Source of the DNA: Streptomyces pseudovenezuelae
GTDB taxonomy: Bacteria > Actinomycetota > Actinomycetes > Streptomycetales > Streptomycetaceae
Direction: 5' to 3'
DNA length: 64,000 nt
NCBI RefSeq assembly: GCF_029892565.1
Contig: NZ_JARXVH010000028.1
Coordinates: forward strand, 1 to 64,000
A model generated the notes under the pieces. That model had not been told where the DNA came from, did not search any database, and saw only the letters and a program-made list of their open reading frames with translations. Below, piece by piece: positions 46,279 to 54,542 of the stretch (the first letter of the stretch is position 1; every line of letters begins with the position of its first letter). Both the position numbers and the translations under genes were made by a program.

Positions 46279-47091
46279 ATGCCGGTCATCGATGCGTGGA
46301 TGCAGCACCCCACGCTCCGCCACTCCAACCACGAAATGTTCGAGTCGTTGCGCCGGTGGACGGGGCGGGGCCTGTTGGAGGAGCAGGTGCCGGTCAAGGC
46401 GACGGTGGCCGCGATGGCGGCGGCTGATGTCGAGATTGGCCTTTCGGCGGCCTGGTACGGGCCCCAGGGGGTGCTGATCAGCAATGACGAGGTGGCGGAG
46501 TTCGTTGCCCAGTCGGGGGGACGGTTGCGCGGGGTGGCCGGCGCAGACCTCACCCGTCCGGTCCAGGCCGTGCGAGAGGTGCGCCGGGCAGTGGATGAGC
46601 TTGGCTTCGTGGCCCTGCGCATCGTGCCTTGGCTGTGGCAACTTCCGCCCACCGACCGGCTGTACTACCCGCTGTACACCGTCTGCGTGGATCTCGGTAT
46701 CCCGTTTTGCACCCAGGTCGGGCACACCGGCCCACTGCGCCCGTCCGAGACAGGCCGTCCGATCCCTTATATCGACCAGGTCGCGCTCGACTTCCCCGAG
46801 CTGACCATCGTGTGTGGTCACATCGGCTATCCGTGGACCACGGAGATGATCGCGGTGGCCGACAAGCACGCGAACGTCTACATCGACACCAGCGCCTACA
46901 CCGCCCGCCGCTACCCGCCCGAGCTCGTCGAGTACCTGCGCGGCCGGGGCCGCCGGAAGGTGCTGTTCGGCACCAACTACCCCATGATCACCCCCGTCCA
47001 GGCGCTGGAACACCTCGACGAGCTGGACCTGGACGAGGAGGCCACCGAGCTGTTCCTGTCCGGCAACGCCCGACGGGTCTTCAGCCTCTGA
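46279..47091 (+). CDS. Amidohydrolase-family (amidohydrolase_2) metal-dependent hydrolase
   Basis: 270 residues with the TIM-barrel amidohydrolase_2 pattern: VIDAWMQHPT (the usual DxHxH start is altered to DAWMQH), FCTQVGHTG, VCGHIGYPWTTEM with a metal-ligand His, VYIDTSAY, and FGTNYPMITP, where Asp is usually found in place of Asn. These departures at metal positions suggest an unusual metal site or a decarboxylase-like variant. AGGCAGG lies before the ATG. A palindromic operator precedes it. The substrate is unknown. Confidence 0.8.
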   Translation: MPVIDAWMQHPTLRHSNHEMFESLRRWTGRGLLEEQVPVKATVAAMAAADVEIGLSAAWYGPQGVLISNDEVAEFVAQSGGRLRGVAGADLTRPVQAVREVRRAVDELGFVALRIVPWLWQLPPTDRLYYPLYTVCVDLGIPFCTQVGHTGPLRPSETGRPIPYIDQVALDFPELTIVCGHIGYPWTTEMIAVADKHANVYIDTSAYTARRYPPELVEYLRGRGRRKVLFGTNYPMITPVQALEHLDELDLDEEATELFLSGNARRVFSL

Positions 47092-47104
47092 GCGCACCAG
47101 GTCA

Positions 47105-47260
47105 GCGCCGGGTCCACATGAGGATCGCCGCGAGGTGGAGCGCGACCTCGAGGGGCGAGAGCAAGTTGCTTAGTCCGCAGCACCAGGCCGCGCCGCCGCG
47201 TGAACCGATTAGAGCACTGCTCAACGATAGTGCGCTCCTTGCCTGCCTCAGCACCGAAAC
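47105..47260 (-). pseudogene. IS5-family transposase C-terminal remnant
   Basis: In two minus frames: ERTIVEQCSNRFTRRRG, then a frameshift, then LEVALHLAAILMWTRR to a stop at 47102-47104. This is the Glu-containing final helix and the C-terminus of IS5-type transposases. Confidence 0.65.
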
Positions 47261-47933
47261 AGGTGGGCGACCTCCGCAGGCCACAGACATGTTCGACTAT
47301 GTTTCGGCAGCTCAAGCCCGACGAGCGATCGTTACCCTCCTGCTGTTCATGCGCTCACCTGCATCGGTTCTACCGCTGTGCAGCGCCAGGCGGTGTACCC
47401 CCGCTCTACGGCTTCGCACCTGCCCTCCATCTTCCGTTGCAGCTTCCGGCGTGGCCGGATGACAGAACACAGCCACCCCGGCACGCAGAAAATCTGTAGC
47501 GGTGGGAGTAGACATTGAGGATCGCGGGGGGCTAATGTCTTGCCCGTAGCCAGGAAGTCAGGAAAGCGCGGCAGACACGAACTGCCACGCACGCAGGACG
47601 CAGGCAGGTAGTGGCACGGCAGTGGAGTGGCGGGGCCGGAAGGATCTCGGGGCCCCCTCGCTGACTGCCGGGTCGGGCGGCCCACCGGGGCCGTCAGCAG
47701 TACGCAGGACCCGCAGGCGCAAGCAGATGGATCAGAAGGAAGTGAAGGAGGCAGACACCATCAGGATCGCCCGGGCGGAGATAGTCGGCCCGGGTACCGC
47801 AGGCCCCGGAACGGAAGGTGGTCCCACGGTCACGCAGACGCGATCCCCGCACGCATCTCCCTCTCACGGGAGAGTGGGCGGACAGAGAAGGCCGGCATCG
47901 CAGTAAGCCGGCCGATGGTGTTGGAATTCCCTT
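47261..47933. other. No gene recognised
   Basis: About 670 bp with no recognisable coding sequence. The stretch 47600-47900 is rich in short dyads (for example CGGGGCCG...CGGGGCC) and might hold an untranslated leader for the MerR gene. CTTGCC near 47539 could be promoter material. Confidence 0.4.
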
Positions 47934-47965
47934 GGGGCCCTGGTGCCGTACGGCACCAGGGCCCC
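47934..47965. terminator. Perfect 32-bp palindrome before merR gene
   Basis: GGGGCCCTGGTGCCGT and its exact reverse complement are adjacent. It can form a 14-15 bp stem with a minimal loop. It ends 29 bp before the MerR start, so it may be an attenuator or operator rather than a simple terminator. Confidence 0.5.
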
Positions 47966-47993
47966 CCGATGCGTTCCCGCAAACGAGGTGCGA

Positions 47994-48329
47994 ATGACCG
48001 CAGAAGACCCTCTGAGTCGTATCGACGACGACGACTACCCCGCCTACACGATGGGACGGGCCGCCGAGCTGCTCGGCGCCACGCCTGCCTTCCTGCGGGC
48101 GATCGGTGAAGCCCGTCTGATCACGCCCTTGCGCTCGGAGGGCGGCCACCGCCGCTACTCCCGCTACCAGCTGAAGATCGCCGCGCGCGCTCGCGAACTC
48201 GTCGACCAGGGCATGCCGGTCGAGGCCGCCTGCCGCATCGTCATCCTCGAAGACCAGCTCGAAGAAGCCCGCCGCATCAACGAAGAGCACCGCACCGCGG
48301 CAGGGTCGCACCACGCGGCGGACGCCTGA
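47994..48329 (+). CDS. MerR-family transcriptional regulator
   Basis: 111 residues. MerR HTH: YTMGRAAELLGATPAFLRAIGEARLITPLRSEGGHRRYSRYQLKIAARARELVDQGMPVEAACRIV, with the typical wing and G-G-H-R-x-Y motif. A helix (LEDQLEEARRINEEH) follows for dimerisation, and no effector domain. Streptomyces use such short MerR proteins beside stress genes. The next intact unit is a DUF2267/Hsp20 group. A fragment of the same HTH is repeated at 50856. Confidence 0.88.
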   Translation: MTAEDPLSRIDDDDYPAYTMGRAAELLGATPAFLRAIGEARLITPLRSEGGHRRYSRYQLKIAARARELVDQGMPVEAACRIVILEDQLEEARRINEEHRTAAGSHHAADA

Positions 48330-48484
48330 CCCGGCCGGCGTCGTACGGCCGTCGGCAGGATGGCGGCCTGCCCGGGCCAGCAGCCCGGAACGCAGGGCCC
48401 CGACCATGTCATCGCCGGAGCCCTTTCACGTTCCAGCCGTGTCCTTGACCACCGCAGCCGTTCTCGCTCTGCGGCCCGGGACGG

Positions 48485-48919
48485 TCAGGCGGGCTGGGTG
48501 AGTTCGGCGCGGCCGAACAGCAGTGCGTATCCGGACGGGAGCTGGGTGAGGATGCGGTCCAGGAGGCTGAGGCCGGCCAGGCGGCCGACGACGGCCAGGA
48601 CGGCTCCGGTATCCCAGCGGGCGGTCGCGGGGGTGGCACCGGTGCGGGCAGCCAGGTCCTTGACGAAGCACCAGCCGGTGAGCGGTTGAGGGGATGGGAT
48701 CTGGCCGGTGAAGTCCAGGGCGGCCTCCGCAGGGAGGCAGGCGGCGAGTTCGACGCGTTCGTCGCCGGTGAGCTGGCGGCCCAAGGCCTCCAGTACGGCG
48801 CGTGTGACGTCCTCGGCCCGCTCCCGGGTGGGATACGCGCCCTCGTAGCGGATTCTTTCCAACATCTGGTGAAACGTCATGCCAGGCCGGGCAAAGGCCG
48901 GTTCACGCAGCGGAAGCAT
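48485..48919 (-). CDS. DUF2267 domain protein
   Basis: About 144 residues from ATG 48919 (ATG 48880 is also possible). The DUF2267 pattern is clear: MTFHQMLERIRYEGAYPTRERAEDVTRAVLEALGRQLTGDERVELAACLP, a central CFVKDLAARTGATPATARWDTGAVLAVV, and LPSGYALLFGRAEL at the end. The function is unknown; the family is often found beside stress and sHsp genes. A broken paralogue lies upstream at 49020-49330. Confidence 0.8.
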   Translation of the reverse strand: MLPLREPAFARPGMTFHQMLERIRYEGAYPTRERAEDVTRAVLEALGRQLTGDERVELAACLPAEAALDFTGQIPSPQPLTGWCFVKDLAARTGATPATARWDTGAVLAVVGRLAGLSLLDRILTQLPSGYALLFGRAELTQPA

Positions 48920-49019
48920 GGGGATGCGGTTGCCTTTCTCGTGCAATGGGCTCGTCGCCGGCGGGAAGGGCCGGCCGGATGAGGGACGGCCCTGTGACTG
49001 TGCGGGCGGGCCGCGCCTC

Positions 49020-49330
49020 AGTGGGCTCAGGTGGAGTCGGGGCGGCCGAGGAGAAGGCCGTAGCCCGGGGGGAGCTGGAACAGAATGCGGCGGGTGAGTT
49101 CCTCGCCCACCGCACCGGCGGTCACGCTCAGTACGGCGCCGGCATCCCGGGCAGCGGTCTGGTTGGTTGCCCCTCAATCCACGCCGCAGTCGCCCGCAGG
49201 AACCGCTCCGGCGGGAGCGGCTGGCTGGCCTGCGGCGGATTGAGGAGAACCAGGGCGAAGGCTTCCGGGAGCCGGACGGCCAGCTCGGCCCGGACCTCAC
49301 CCACCAGGTCGTAGTGCGAAGGACGGGACG
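49020..49330 (-). pseudogene. DUF2267 paralogue, frameshifted
   Basis: The 5' part reads VRAELAVRLPEAFALVLLNPPQ and RFLRATAAWIEG. After a shift near 49175 it continues ATNQTAARDAGAVLSVTAGAVGEELTRRILFQLPPGYGLLLGRPDST to a stop. It matches the 48485 protein in order, but the first ~50 residues are missing. Confidence 0.7.
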
Positions 49331-49401
49331 CGGAGAACGGGACCAGAGGGGGAGATCGATGCCCGTTCTCCGCCGTCCGTGCGGTCGAGGGGACTGGCTC
49401 C

Positions 49402-49836
49402 TCAGCCGCCGATCTGCCGGGGCTCGGACGCCCCGCCGATGGTGATCTTGCGGGGCTTGGCGCGCTCGGCGATCGGGATCCGCAGGGTCAGCACCCCTGC
49501 TTCGTAGTCGGCCGTGATGCCCTCGGCATCCAGGGTGTCGGCCAGCACCAGCTGCCGGGAGAAGACACCCAGGGGCCGCTCGGAGAGCTCCATCTGCACG
49601 TCGTCGGCCTTCGCGACCGGGCGGCGCTCGGCCTTGACGGTGAGCATGTTCCGCTCGACGTCGATGTCGATCGCGTCCTTCGCCACACCCGGCAGGTCGA
49701 GGGCGATCACATACTCCTCACCCTCCCGGTAGGCGTCCATCGGCATCGCCGAGGGCCTGGACCAGGTACCGGTCACACCTGTCAACTGCTGAGCGAGCCG
49801 GTCGAGTTCGCGGAACGGGTCGGTGCGCATCAACAT
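49402..49836 (-). CDS. Hsp20/alpha-crystallin small heat shock protein (Hsp18 type)
   Basis: 144 residues. It begins MLMRTDPFRELDRLAQQL, followed by the alpha-crystallin domain (YVIALDLPGVAKDAIDIDVERNMLTVKAER, GVLTLRIPIAERAKP), with the I-P-I motif in the C-terminal extension. This is the Hsp18 type of Streptomyces, a heat-induced holdase. GGAGG lies 10 bases before the ATG at 49836. Divergent from its presumed regulator at 49963, with two palindromic operators between them. Confidence 0.93.
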   Translation of the reverse strand: MLMRTDPFRELDRLAQQLTGVTGTWSRPSAMPMDAYREGEEYVIALDLPGVAKDAIDIDVERNMLTVKAERRPVAKADDVQMELSERPLGVFSRQLVLADTLDAEGITADYEAGVLTLRIPIAERAKPRKITIGGASEPRQIGG

Positions 49837-49901
49837 CGCGAAAACACCTCCACAGGTCTGGCAGGAACTGCCAATGCGCTTCGTCTGACACCGTTGTAAC
49901 A

Positions 49902-49920
49902 TGTCATCCATGCGATGACA
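49902..49920. promoter_or_regulatory. Operator 1 between hsp20 and regulator (TGTCATC-N5-GATGACA)
   Basis: Perfect 7-bp arms around CATGC, 66 bp upstream of the hsp20 start. Centre-to-centre distance to the second copy is 26 bp. Confidence 0.75.
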
Positions 49921-49927
49921 AGTGATA

Positions 49928-49946
49928 TGTCATCCAAACGATGACG
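49928..49946. promoter_or_regulatory. Operator 2 between hsp20 and regulator (TGTCATC-N5-GATGACG)
   Basis: Same dyad as operator 1 with one mismatch in the outermost pair and spacer CAAAC, 17 bp upstream of the regulator start. Tandem copies imply cooperative binding, probably by the 49963 protein. Confidence 0.75.
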
Positions 49947-49962
49947 GCCTGAGAGGATCTCC

Positions 49963-50613
49963 ATGACCACCTCCCCCGCCCCCCGCGACCCCACCTCGTT
50001 CTTCGCCGCCGCGGCAGCGCTGAACACCATCAACGAAGCCGTCCGCACCGCCCAGAACACGCAGACCCCACCACCCGCCGAAGGCGCACAGGCCAGTTCC
50101 CAGGAAGTCCTGGCCGCCCTGCTCATGCTGCGCGAACTACGCGACCAACTCGCCGGATGGGAACCCGGACTCATCGAGGCAGCACGCGCGGCAGGCTCCA
50201 GCTGGGCCGACCTCGCCCACCCCCTGGGCGTCGCCAGCCGCCAGGCCGCAGAGCGCCGCTACCTGCGGGTACGTCCCGGCACACCCGGCGCCACCGGCGA
50301 ACAGCGCGTACAAGCCACCCGCAACCGCCGCGCCGCCGACCGCACCCTCACCACCTGGGCCCGCTCCAACGCAGCCGACCTGCGCCAGCTCGCCGGCCAG
50401 ATCACCGCACTCACCGATCTCCCCACCCAGGCCCACACCCCCCTGACCCGCCTCACCCAAGCCCTCGCCGACAACGACACCGTCAACCTCATCGGCCCAC
50501 TCACCGACACCCACACACACCTCAAGGCCAACCACCCCGACCTCGCAGCCCGCATCAACACCATCACCCACCACACCGACCAGCTCCGCCAAACCGGCAA
50601 CGACCACCACTGA
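49963..50613 (+). CDS. Hsp18-type transcriptional regulator
   Basis: 216 residues. The middle contains an HTH-like segment: LIEAARAAGSSWADLAHPLGVASRQAAERRYLRVRPG. A Thr/His/Gln-rich helical C-terminus follows (about 120-216). Proteins of this kind sit opposite hsp18 in Streptomyces and are annotated as its regulators; some act as heat-sensitive repressors (RheA is an analogue with a different fold). The gene is C-rich, with many CAC/ACC codons. Twin operators in the shared promoter support autoregulation. Confidence 0.8.
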   Translation: MTTSPAPRDPTSFFAAAAALNTINEAVRTAQNTQTPPPAEGAQASSQEVLAALLMLRELRDQLAGWEPGLIEAARAAGSSWADLAHPLGVASRQAAERRYLRVRPGTPGATGEQRVQATRNRRAADRTLTTWARSNAADLRQLAGQITALTDLPTQAHTPLTRLTQALADNDTVNLIGPLTDTHTHLKANHPDLAARINTITHHTDQLRQTGNDHH

Positions 50614-50855
50614 ACCACCACCCAGAGCCAGGGCTCCGTGCGGACGCGACGCGCGAGCAGACGGTCCAGCACAGCACTGCTCAAGGGAGCACAGATCCAC
50701 TCCAGTTGATCGGCAGAAGGCAAGATGGTGCAGACTGCGGCCGTCTGCCTCGCGGAACACCCGGGACTCGTAAGCGATCGAGCCCGCTCGTGTCTACCTA
50801 CGCTGAGTAAGCTCGGCGCCCTTCCGGAAACGTTGCACTCCGATTCATCTATAGC
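50614..50855. other. No gene seen
   Basis: Nothing recognisable between the hsp18-type regulator and the MerR fragment. Confidence 0.4.
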
Positions 50856-50917
50856 GGTACTACCCCCGGCTTCCTCCGCGCCATCGGCGAAGCACGAATG
50901 ATCACACCCACTCTGGG
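50856..50917 (+). pseudogene. MerR HTH fragment
   Basis: GTTPGFLRAIGEARMITPTLG matches ATPAFLRAIGEARLITPL of the MerR protein at 47994. Only about 20 codons remain, running into the 3' end of the metal ATPase gene on the other strand. Confidence 0.6.
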
Positions 50918-52887
50918 GCCTGCCGCCAGGCCGCTTCGCGCAGCAGCCGGAGTCCATTGAGGCCGACGATGACGGTGGAGCCCTCGTGGCCCGCCACACC
51001 GAGCGGCAGCGGCAGGGTGCCGGCCAGGTCCCAGGCCACCAGGCCCGCGATGAAGGCACCGGCGATGACCAGGTTCTGCACGACCAGCCTGCGAGCGCGC
51101 CGGGACAGGGAGATCACGGCGGGGACGGTGGCGAGTTCGTCGCGGACGATCACGGCGTCCGCGGTCTCCAGGGCGAGGTCGGAGCCCGCCCGCCCCATGG
51201 CGACGCCGGTGTGAGCGGCGGCGAGCGCCGGGGCGTCGTTGACACCGTCGCCGACGAGCAGCACCTTGCGGCCGGCGGCCTCCAACTCCCGTACGGCGCA
51301 CACCTTGTGCTGCGGCAGCAGCCCGGCGCGCACGTCCTCGATGCCGGCCTCGGCGGCGAAGCGAGCAGCGGCGCGCTGGTTGTCGCCGGTCAGCAGCACG
51401 GGCGCGGCCCTGGTGAGAGACGTCAGTGCGGCGACGGCGGCGACGGCGTCCGGGCGCAGCCGGTCCGCGATACCGAGCACGCCGGCCGGCATACCGTCCA
51501 CACTGACCACCACCGCAGTCCGCCCGCCGTCCTCCAACCCGGCGGCGAGCACCGCCGCCGGGGCGGAGCCGGTGTCCGTGGCGGCGACGAGCAACCGGGC
51601 CGGTGCGCCGACCGCGACCACGCGCCCGTCGACCGTGGCGGTCACTCCGACGCCGGGCGTGGAGGTGAAGTCCTCCGCCACCGGCAGGGCGAGTCCGCGC
51701 TCGCGTGCCGCATCCGCCACGGCCCGGGCCAGCGGATGCTCGCTCGGGTGCTCCGCCGCTGCCGCGAGGACCAGCAACTCGCCTTCGTCCAGACCGGATC
51801 CGGGCAGCGGTCGGACGTCGGTGACCCGCGGGGTGCCCTCGGTCAGCGTGCCGGTCTTGTCGAGCGCCACCGCGTCGACCTGCCCCAGCCGTTCCATGAC
51901 CACGGCTGACTTGACCAGCACACCGTGACGTCCGGCGTTCGCGATGGCGCACAGCAGGGGCGGCATGGTCGCCAGTACGACCGCGCACGGCGAGGCCACG
52001 ATCATGAAGGTCATGGCCCGCAGCAGTGAGTCGGTGAGGTTCGCGCCGAAGGCGAGCGGGACGAGAAACACCGCGAGGGTCGCCGCCACCATGCCGAGCG
52101 AATAACGGTGTTCGACCTTCTCGATGAACAGCTGGGTCGGCGCCTTGGTCTCCGACGCCTCCTTCACCATGCGCACGATCCGGGCGATCACCGTGTCGGA
52201 GGCGTCCCGCTCGACACGGACGCGCAGCGCGCCGGTGCCGTTGAGGGTGCCCGCGAAAACCTCGTCGTCCTTCTCCTTGGCGACAGGCAGCGGTTCGCCG
52301 GTGATGGTCGCCTGGTCGACGTCGCTCGCCCCGTCCAGCACCCGGCCGTCCGCGCCGACGCGCTCGCCGGGCCGTACGAGGACGATGTCGCCGGCGCCCA
52401 ACTCCTCGATGGCCACGGTCTCCTCGCGACCGTCGGCGTCGACGCGCGTGGCCGTCGCCGGTGCCAGACCCAGCAGCCCGCGCACGGAGTCGGCCGTCCG
52501 CGCCGTGGCCAACACCTCCAGCGCACCGGACGTGGCGAAGATGACGATCAGCAGCGCGCCGTCCATGACCTGCCCAATCGCCGCTGCACCGAGCGCGGCG
52601 ACGACCATCAAGAGATCGACGTCGAGGGTTTTGCCCTTCAGCGCCATCAGGCCCTCCCAGCCCGGCTCCCACCCGCCGGTGGCGTACGACAGCGCGTACA
52701 GCGGACCCCACGCCCACCCCGGAGCGCCGGCCAGTTGCGCCGCCAGCGCGAGCAGGAAGAGGACGGTGGCCGCCATCGCCCAGCGCACCTCGGACAGGGC
52801 GAGGACACGGGTGCGGTGCCGAAGGGTGCCGCCATCGCGCGGCGGCGTGGCTGGGTCGGCGTACGGCTGGGTGAGGGTGGAGGTCAT
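50902..52887 (-). CDS. PIB-4-type metal-transporting P-type ATPase
   Basis: 661 residues, no N-terminal metal-binding domain. It has the TGEPLPV actuator loop, the transmembrane metal motif SPC (IVASPCAVVLATMP), the phosphorylation site DKTGTLTEG, SEHPLARAV (HP motif), GDGVNDAPAL, and C-terminal HEGSTVIVGLNGLRLL. SPC plus HEGST is the PIB-4 signature, a group linked to Co/Ni (and Fe or Zn) export. Divergent from an ArsR sensor with NmtR-type metal ligands. Cobalt or nickel efflux is therefore the best guess. Confidence 0.9.
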   Translation of the reverse strand: MTSTLTQPYADPATPPRDGGTLRHRTRVLALSEVRWAMAATVLFLLALAAQLAGAPGWAWGPLYALSYATGGWEPGWEGLMALKGKTLDVDLLMVVAALGAAAIGQVMDGALLIVIFATSGALEVLATARTADSVRGLLGLAPATATRVDADGREETVAIEELGAGDIVLVRPGERVGADGRVLDGASDVDQATITGEPLPVAKEKDDEVFAGTLNGTGALRVRVERDASDTVIARIVRMVKEASETKAPTQLFIEKVEHRYSLGMVAATLAVFLVPLAFGANLTDSLLRAMTFMIVASPCAVVLATMPPLLCAIANAGRHGVLVKSAVVMERLGQVDAVALDKTGTLTEGTPRVTDVRPLPGSGLDEGELLVLAAAAEHPSEHPLARAVADAARERGLALPVAEDFTSTPGVGVTATVDGRVVAVGAPARLLVAATDTGSAPAAVLAAGLEDGGRTAVVVSVDGMPAGVLGIADRLRPDAVAAVAALTSLTRAAPVLLTGDNQRAAARFAAEAGIEDVRAGLLPQHKVCAVRELEAAGRKVLLVGDGVNDAPALAAAHTGVAMGRAGSDLALETADAVIVRDELATVPAVISLSRRARRLVVQNLVIAGAFIAGLVAWDLAGTLPLPLGVAGHEGSTVIVGLNGLRLLREAAWRQAPEWV

Positions 52888-52968
52888 CGGAGCGGAAGTC
52901 CTTCACGGAGGCATGACGAAACAACGGTCAGCCGGGGAACCGGCCTCGCCTCTCCACAATACAGGACC

Positions 52969-52988
52969 ACATGAAGACCCATTCATGT
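52969..52988. promoter_or_regulatory. ACATGAA-N6-TTCATGT operator
   Basis: Perfect 7-bp arms around GACCCA between the ATPase and the arsR-type gene. This is the size and A/T-rich form of SmtB/ArsR operators. A further TTCATG half-site follows at 52990. Confidence 0.7.
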
Positions 52989-53011
52989 GTTCATGGGTTC
53001 ACCTCCGTAAG

Positions 53012-53410
53012 ATGAGTGCCATGGGCCACGGAGCTGACGCCAAGACCACCGCCACCGCGCGCGAACGCCTGGAGGCCGTGGGGGCCTCCGACGTCGCCGC
53101 CACGCTCCAGGCCCTGGCCACTCCCTCCCGGTTGCGGATCCTGGCCCGTCTCCAGGAAGGTCCGTGCGCGGCGACCGAACTCGCCGACGCAGTCGGCATG
53201 GAGCAGTCCGCCTGCTCCCACCAACTACGTCTGCTGCGCAACCTCGGTCTGGTCACCGGAGAGCGCCGCGGCCGCTCGGTCATCTACGCGCTCTACGACC
53301 ACCACGTCGCCGAACTCCTGGAACAGGCCCTCTACCACGTCGAGCACCTTCGCCTCGGCCTGCGCGACGCCGCGACGGAGGTCCCGACCGCGACGGTCGG
53401 GACCCGCTGA
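53012..53410 (+). CDS. ArsR/SmtB-family metal-sensing repressor, NmtR-like
   Basis: About 132 residues with an ArsR winged helix (LATPSRLRILARLQEGPCAATELADAVGMEQSACSHQLRLLRNLGLV). The alpha-5 helix carries D96, H98, H109 and H112 (D-x-H-x10-H-x2-H), matching the alpha-5 site of the Ni/Co sensor NmtR. It would repress the divergent PIB-4 ATPase and itself through the palindrome at 52969. ATG 53021 is an alternative start. Confidence 0.88.
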   Translation: MSAMGHGADAKTTATARERLEAVGASDVAATLQALATPSRLRILARLQEGPCAATELADAVGMEQSACSHQLRLLRNLGLVTGERRGRSVIYALYDHHVAELLEQALYHVEHLRLGLRDAATEVPTATVGTR

Positions 53411-53508
53411 GCCGCTCTCCGGTCCGACGTAAGAACGGGACGGCCAGAGGTCGGGCCGACGGCCTGGGGGGGTCCTACCGCAGCGACGCCCCCAGGCCCG
53501 ATCCGCCA

Positions 53509-54321
53509 TCAGCCGGTCGTCGCCATCGCCGCAGCCAGTCGCGGTGCCGCGAACTCCGTGCCGCACGTGAACCGCAGCACGGGCCCGAAGGTCGCCGCCG
53601 CCTGGATGCCGGTGAAGTACAGGCCCGGCACCGACGACTGCAGCCCGGCGTCGAGGTGCGGGAAGCCGGCCGTGCGGGTCAGCTCGGCCTGCGGTTCGGG
53701 GGGCGAGGAAGTCCACCGCGTCGAGGCGGATCCGGTAGCCGGTGGCTGCCAGGACGTGACCGGTCTCGATGGTGCGGGTCCGGCCGTCGGTGTCCCGGGT
53801 GGTGAGGGTGACGCCGTCGTCGTTCCGCGTGGCCTCGGTGATGTGTTGCCCGACGTGGAGGGGCACGACGCCCTCCAGGCGCGGCTTGAGCCACCAGGAG
53901 CCGAAGGGCCCCAGCACCCGCTTCACCACCTGCAGCCGCGTGGCTTCGGGCAGGAAGCGGAACGCCGCCGCATGGTGAACAACGCCGTACAGCCCCCAGG
54001 ACCGGCCCAGCCCGTGTCCGGCTGCCAGTGCGGCGGAGGCGTCGCAGCCGTGCCGAACACCAACTTCCCGCCACGCACGAGCAGTTGTACCCACGCCCTA
54101 GCCTCGCTCAACAGTGCCGCGCTCTCCTGCGCCGACTGGCCTGCATCCACCACGAGCACATCCCGCCCCACGAACTTCGCGAGATGGTCGTGGTGGGAAC
54201 TGTGCGTGACGAGCCCCTCGGGAACGAGCGCCGTCAGCGGCTCGGGGACGTATGCGAAACCGTCCATCCCGCTGGCGACCACCACAGCCGGGACACATGG
54301 GTTGACGTCGCCATGACCCAC
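53509..54321 (-). pseudogene. FAD/NAD(P)-dependent monooxygenase, broken
   Basis: Pieces in at least three minus frames: GDVNPCVPAVVVASG...VGRDVLVVDAGQSAQESAALL (NADP site); then LPEATRLQVVKRVLGPFGSWWLKPRLEG and VLAATGYRIRLDAVDFL (ATG motif); and finally GLQSSVPGLYFTGIQAAATFGPVLRFTCGTEFAA to the stop at 53509. The N-terminal FAD-binding GxGxxG is missing. It resembles flavoprotein monooxygenases of the lysine N-hydroxylase/TrkA type. Confidence 0.75.
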
Positions 54322-54352
54322 ACCTCATGAGGGGTAGGCCGGTGCCCTGTCA

Positions 54353-54490
54353 CTACCGCGGTCGCGTTGCCTGCACGTAGTACAGCCAGGGCCGTACGTC
54401 GCCGTGCCGGCCGACCTCGAAGCCCGCGTCCGCAATGAGGCCGTCCAACAGATCCACGCGGTGGTGCCCCATAGCGTGCCCTCCGACGCC
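54353..54490 (-). pseudogene. Methyltransferase C-terminal remnant
   Basis: GGHAMGHHRVDLLDGLIADAGF, then VGRHGDVRPWLYYVQATRP to a stop at 54353: the C-terminal end of a class I methyltransferase. Nothing upstream matches. Confidence 0.5.
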
Positions 54491-54542
54491 GTGCACCGGT
54501 GACGGCTCGCTCTTTCGGCGGCCGGAACTCGGCGATGCGCGG

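Noticed and set aside
50849..52924. 691-codon second minus frame over the metal ATPase
   Set aside because: Arg/Gly-rich frame shadow of the ATPase, which carries all P-type motifs.
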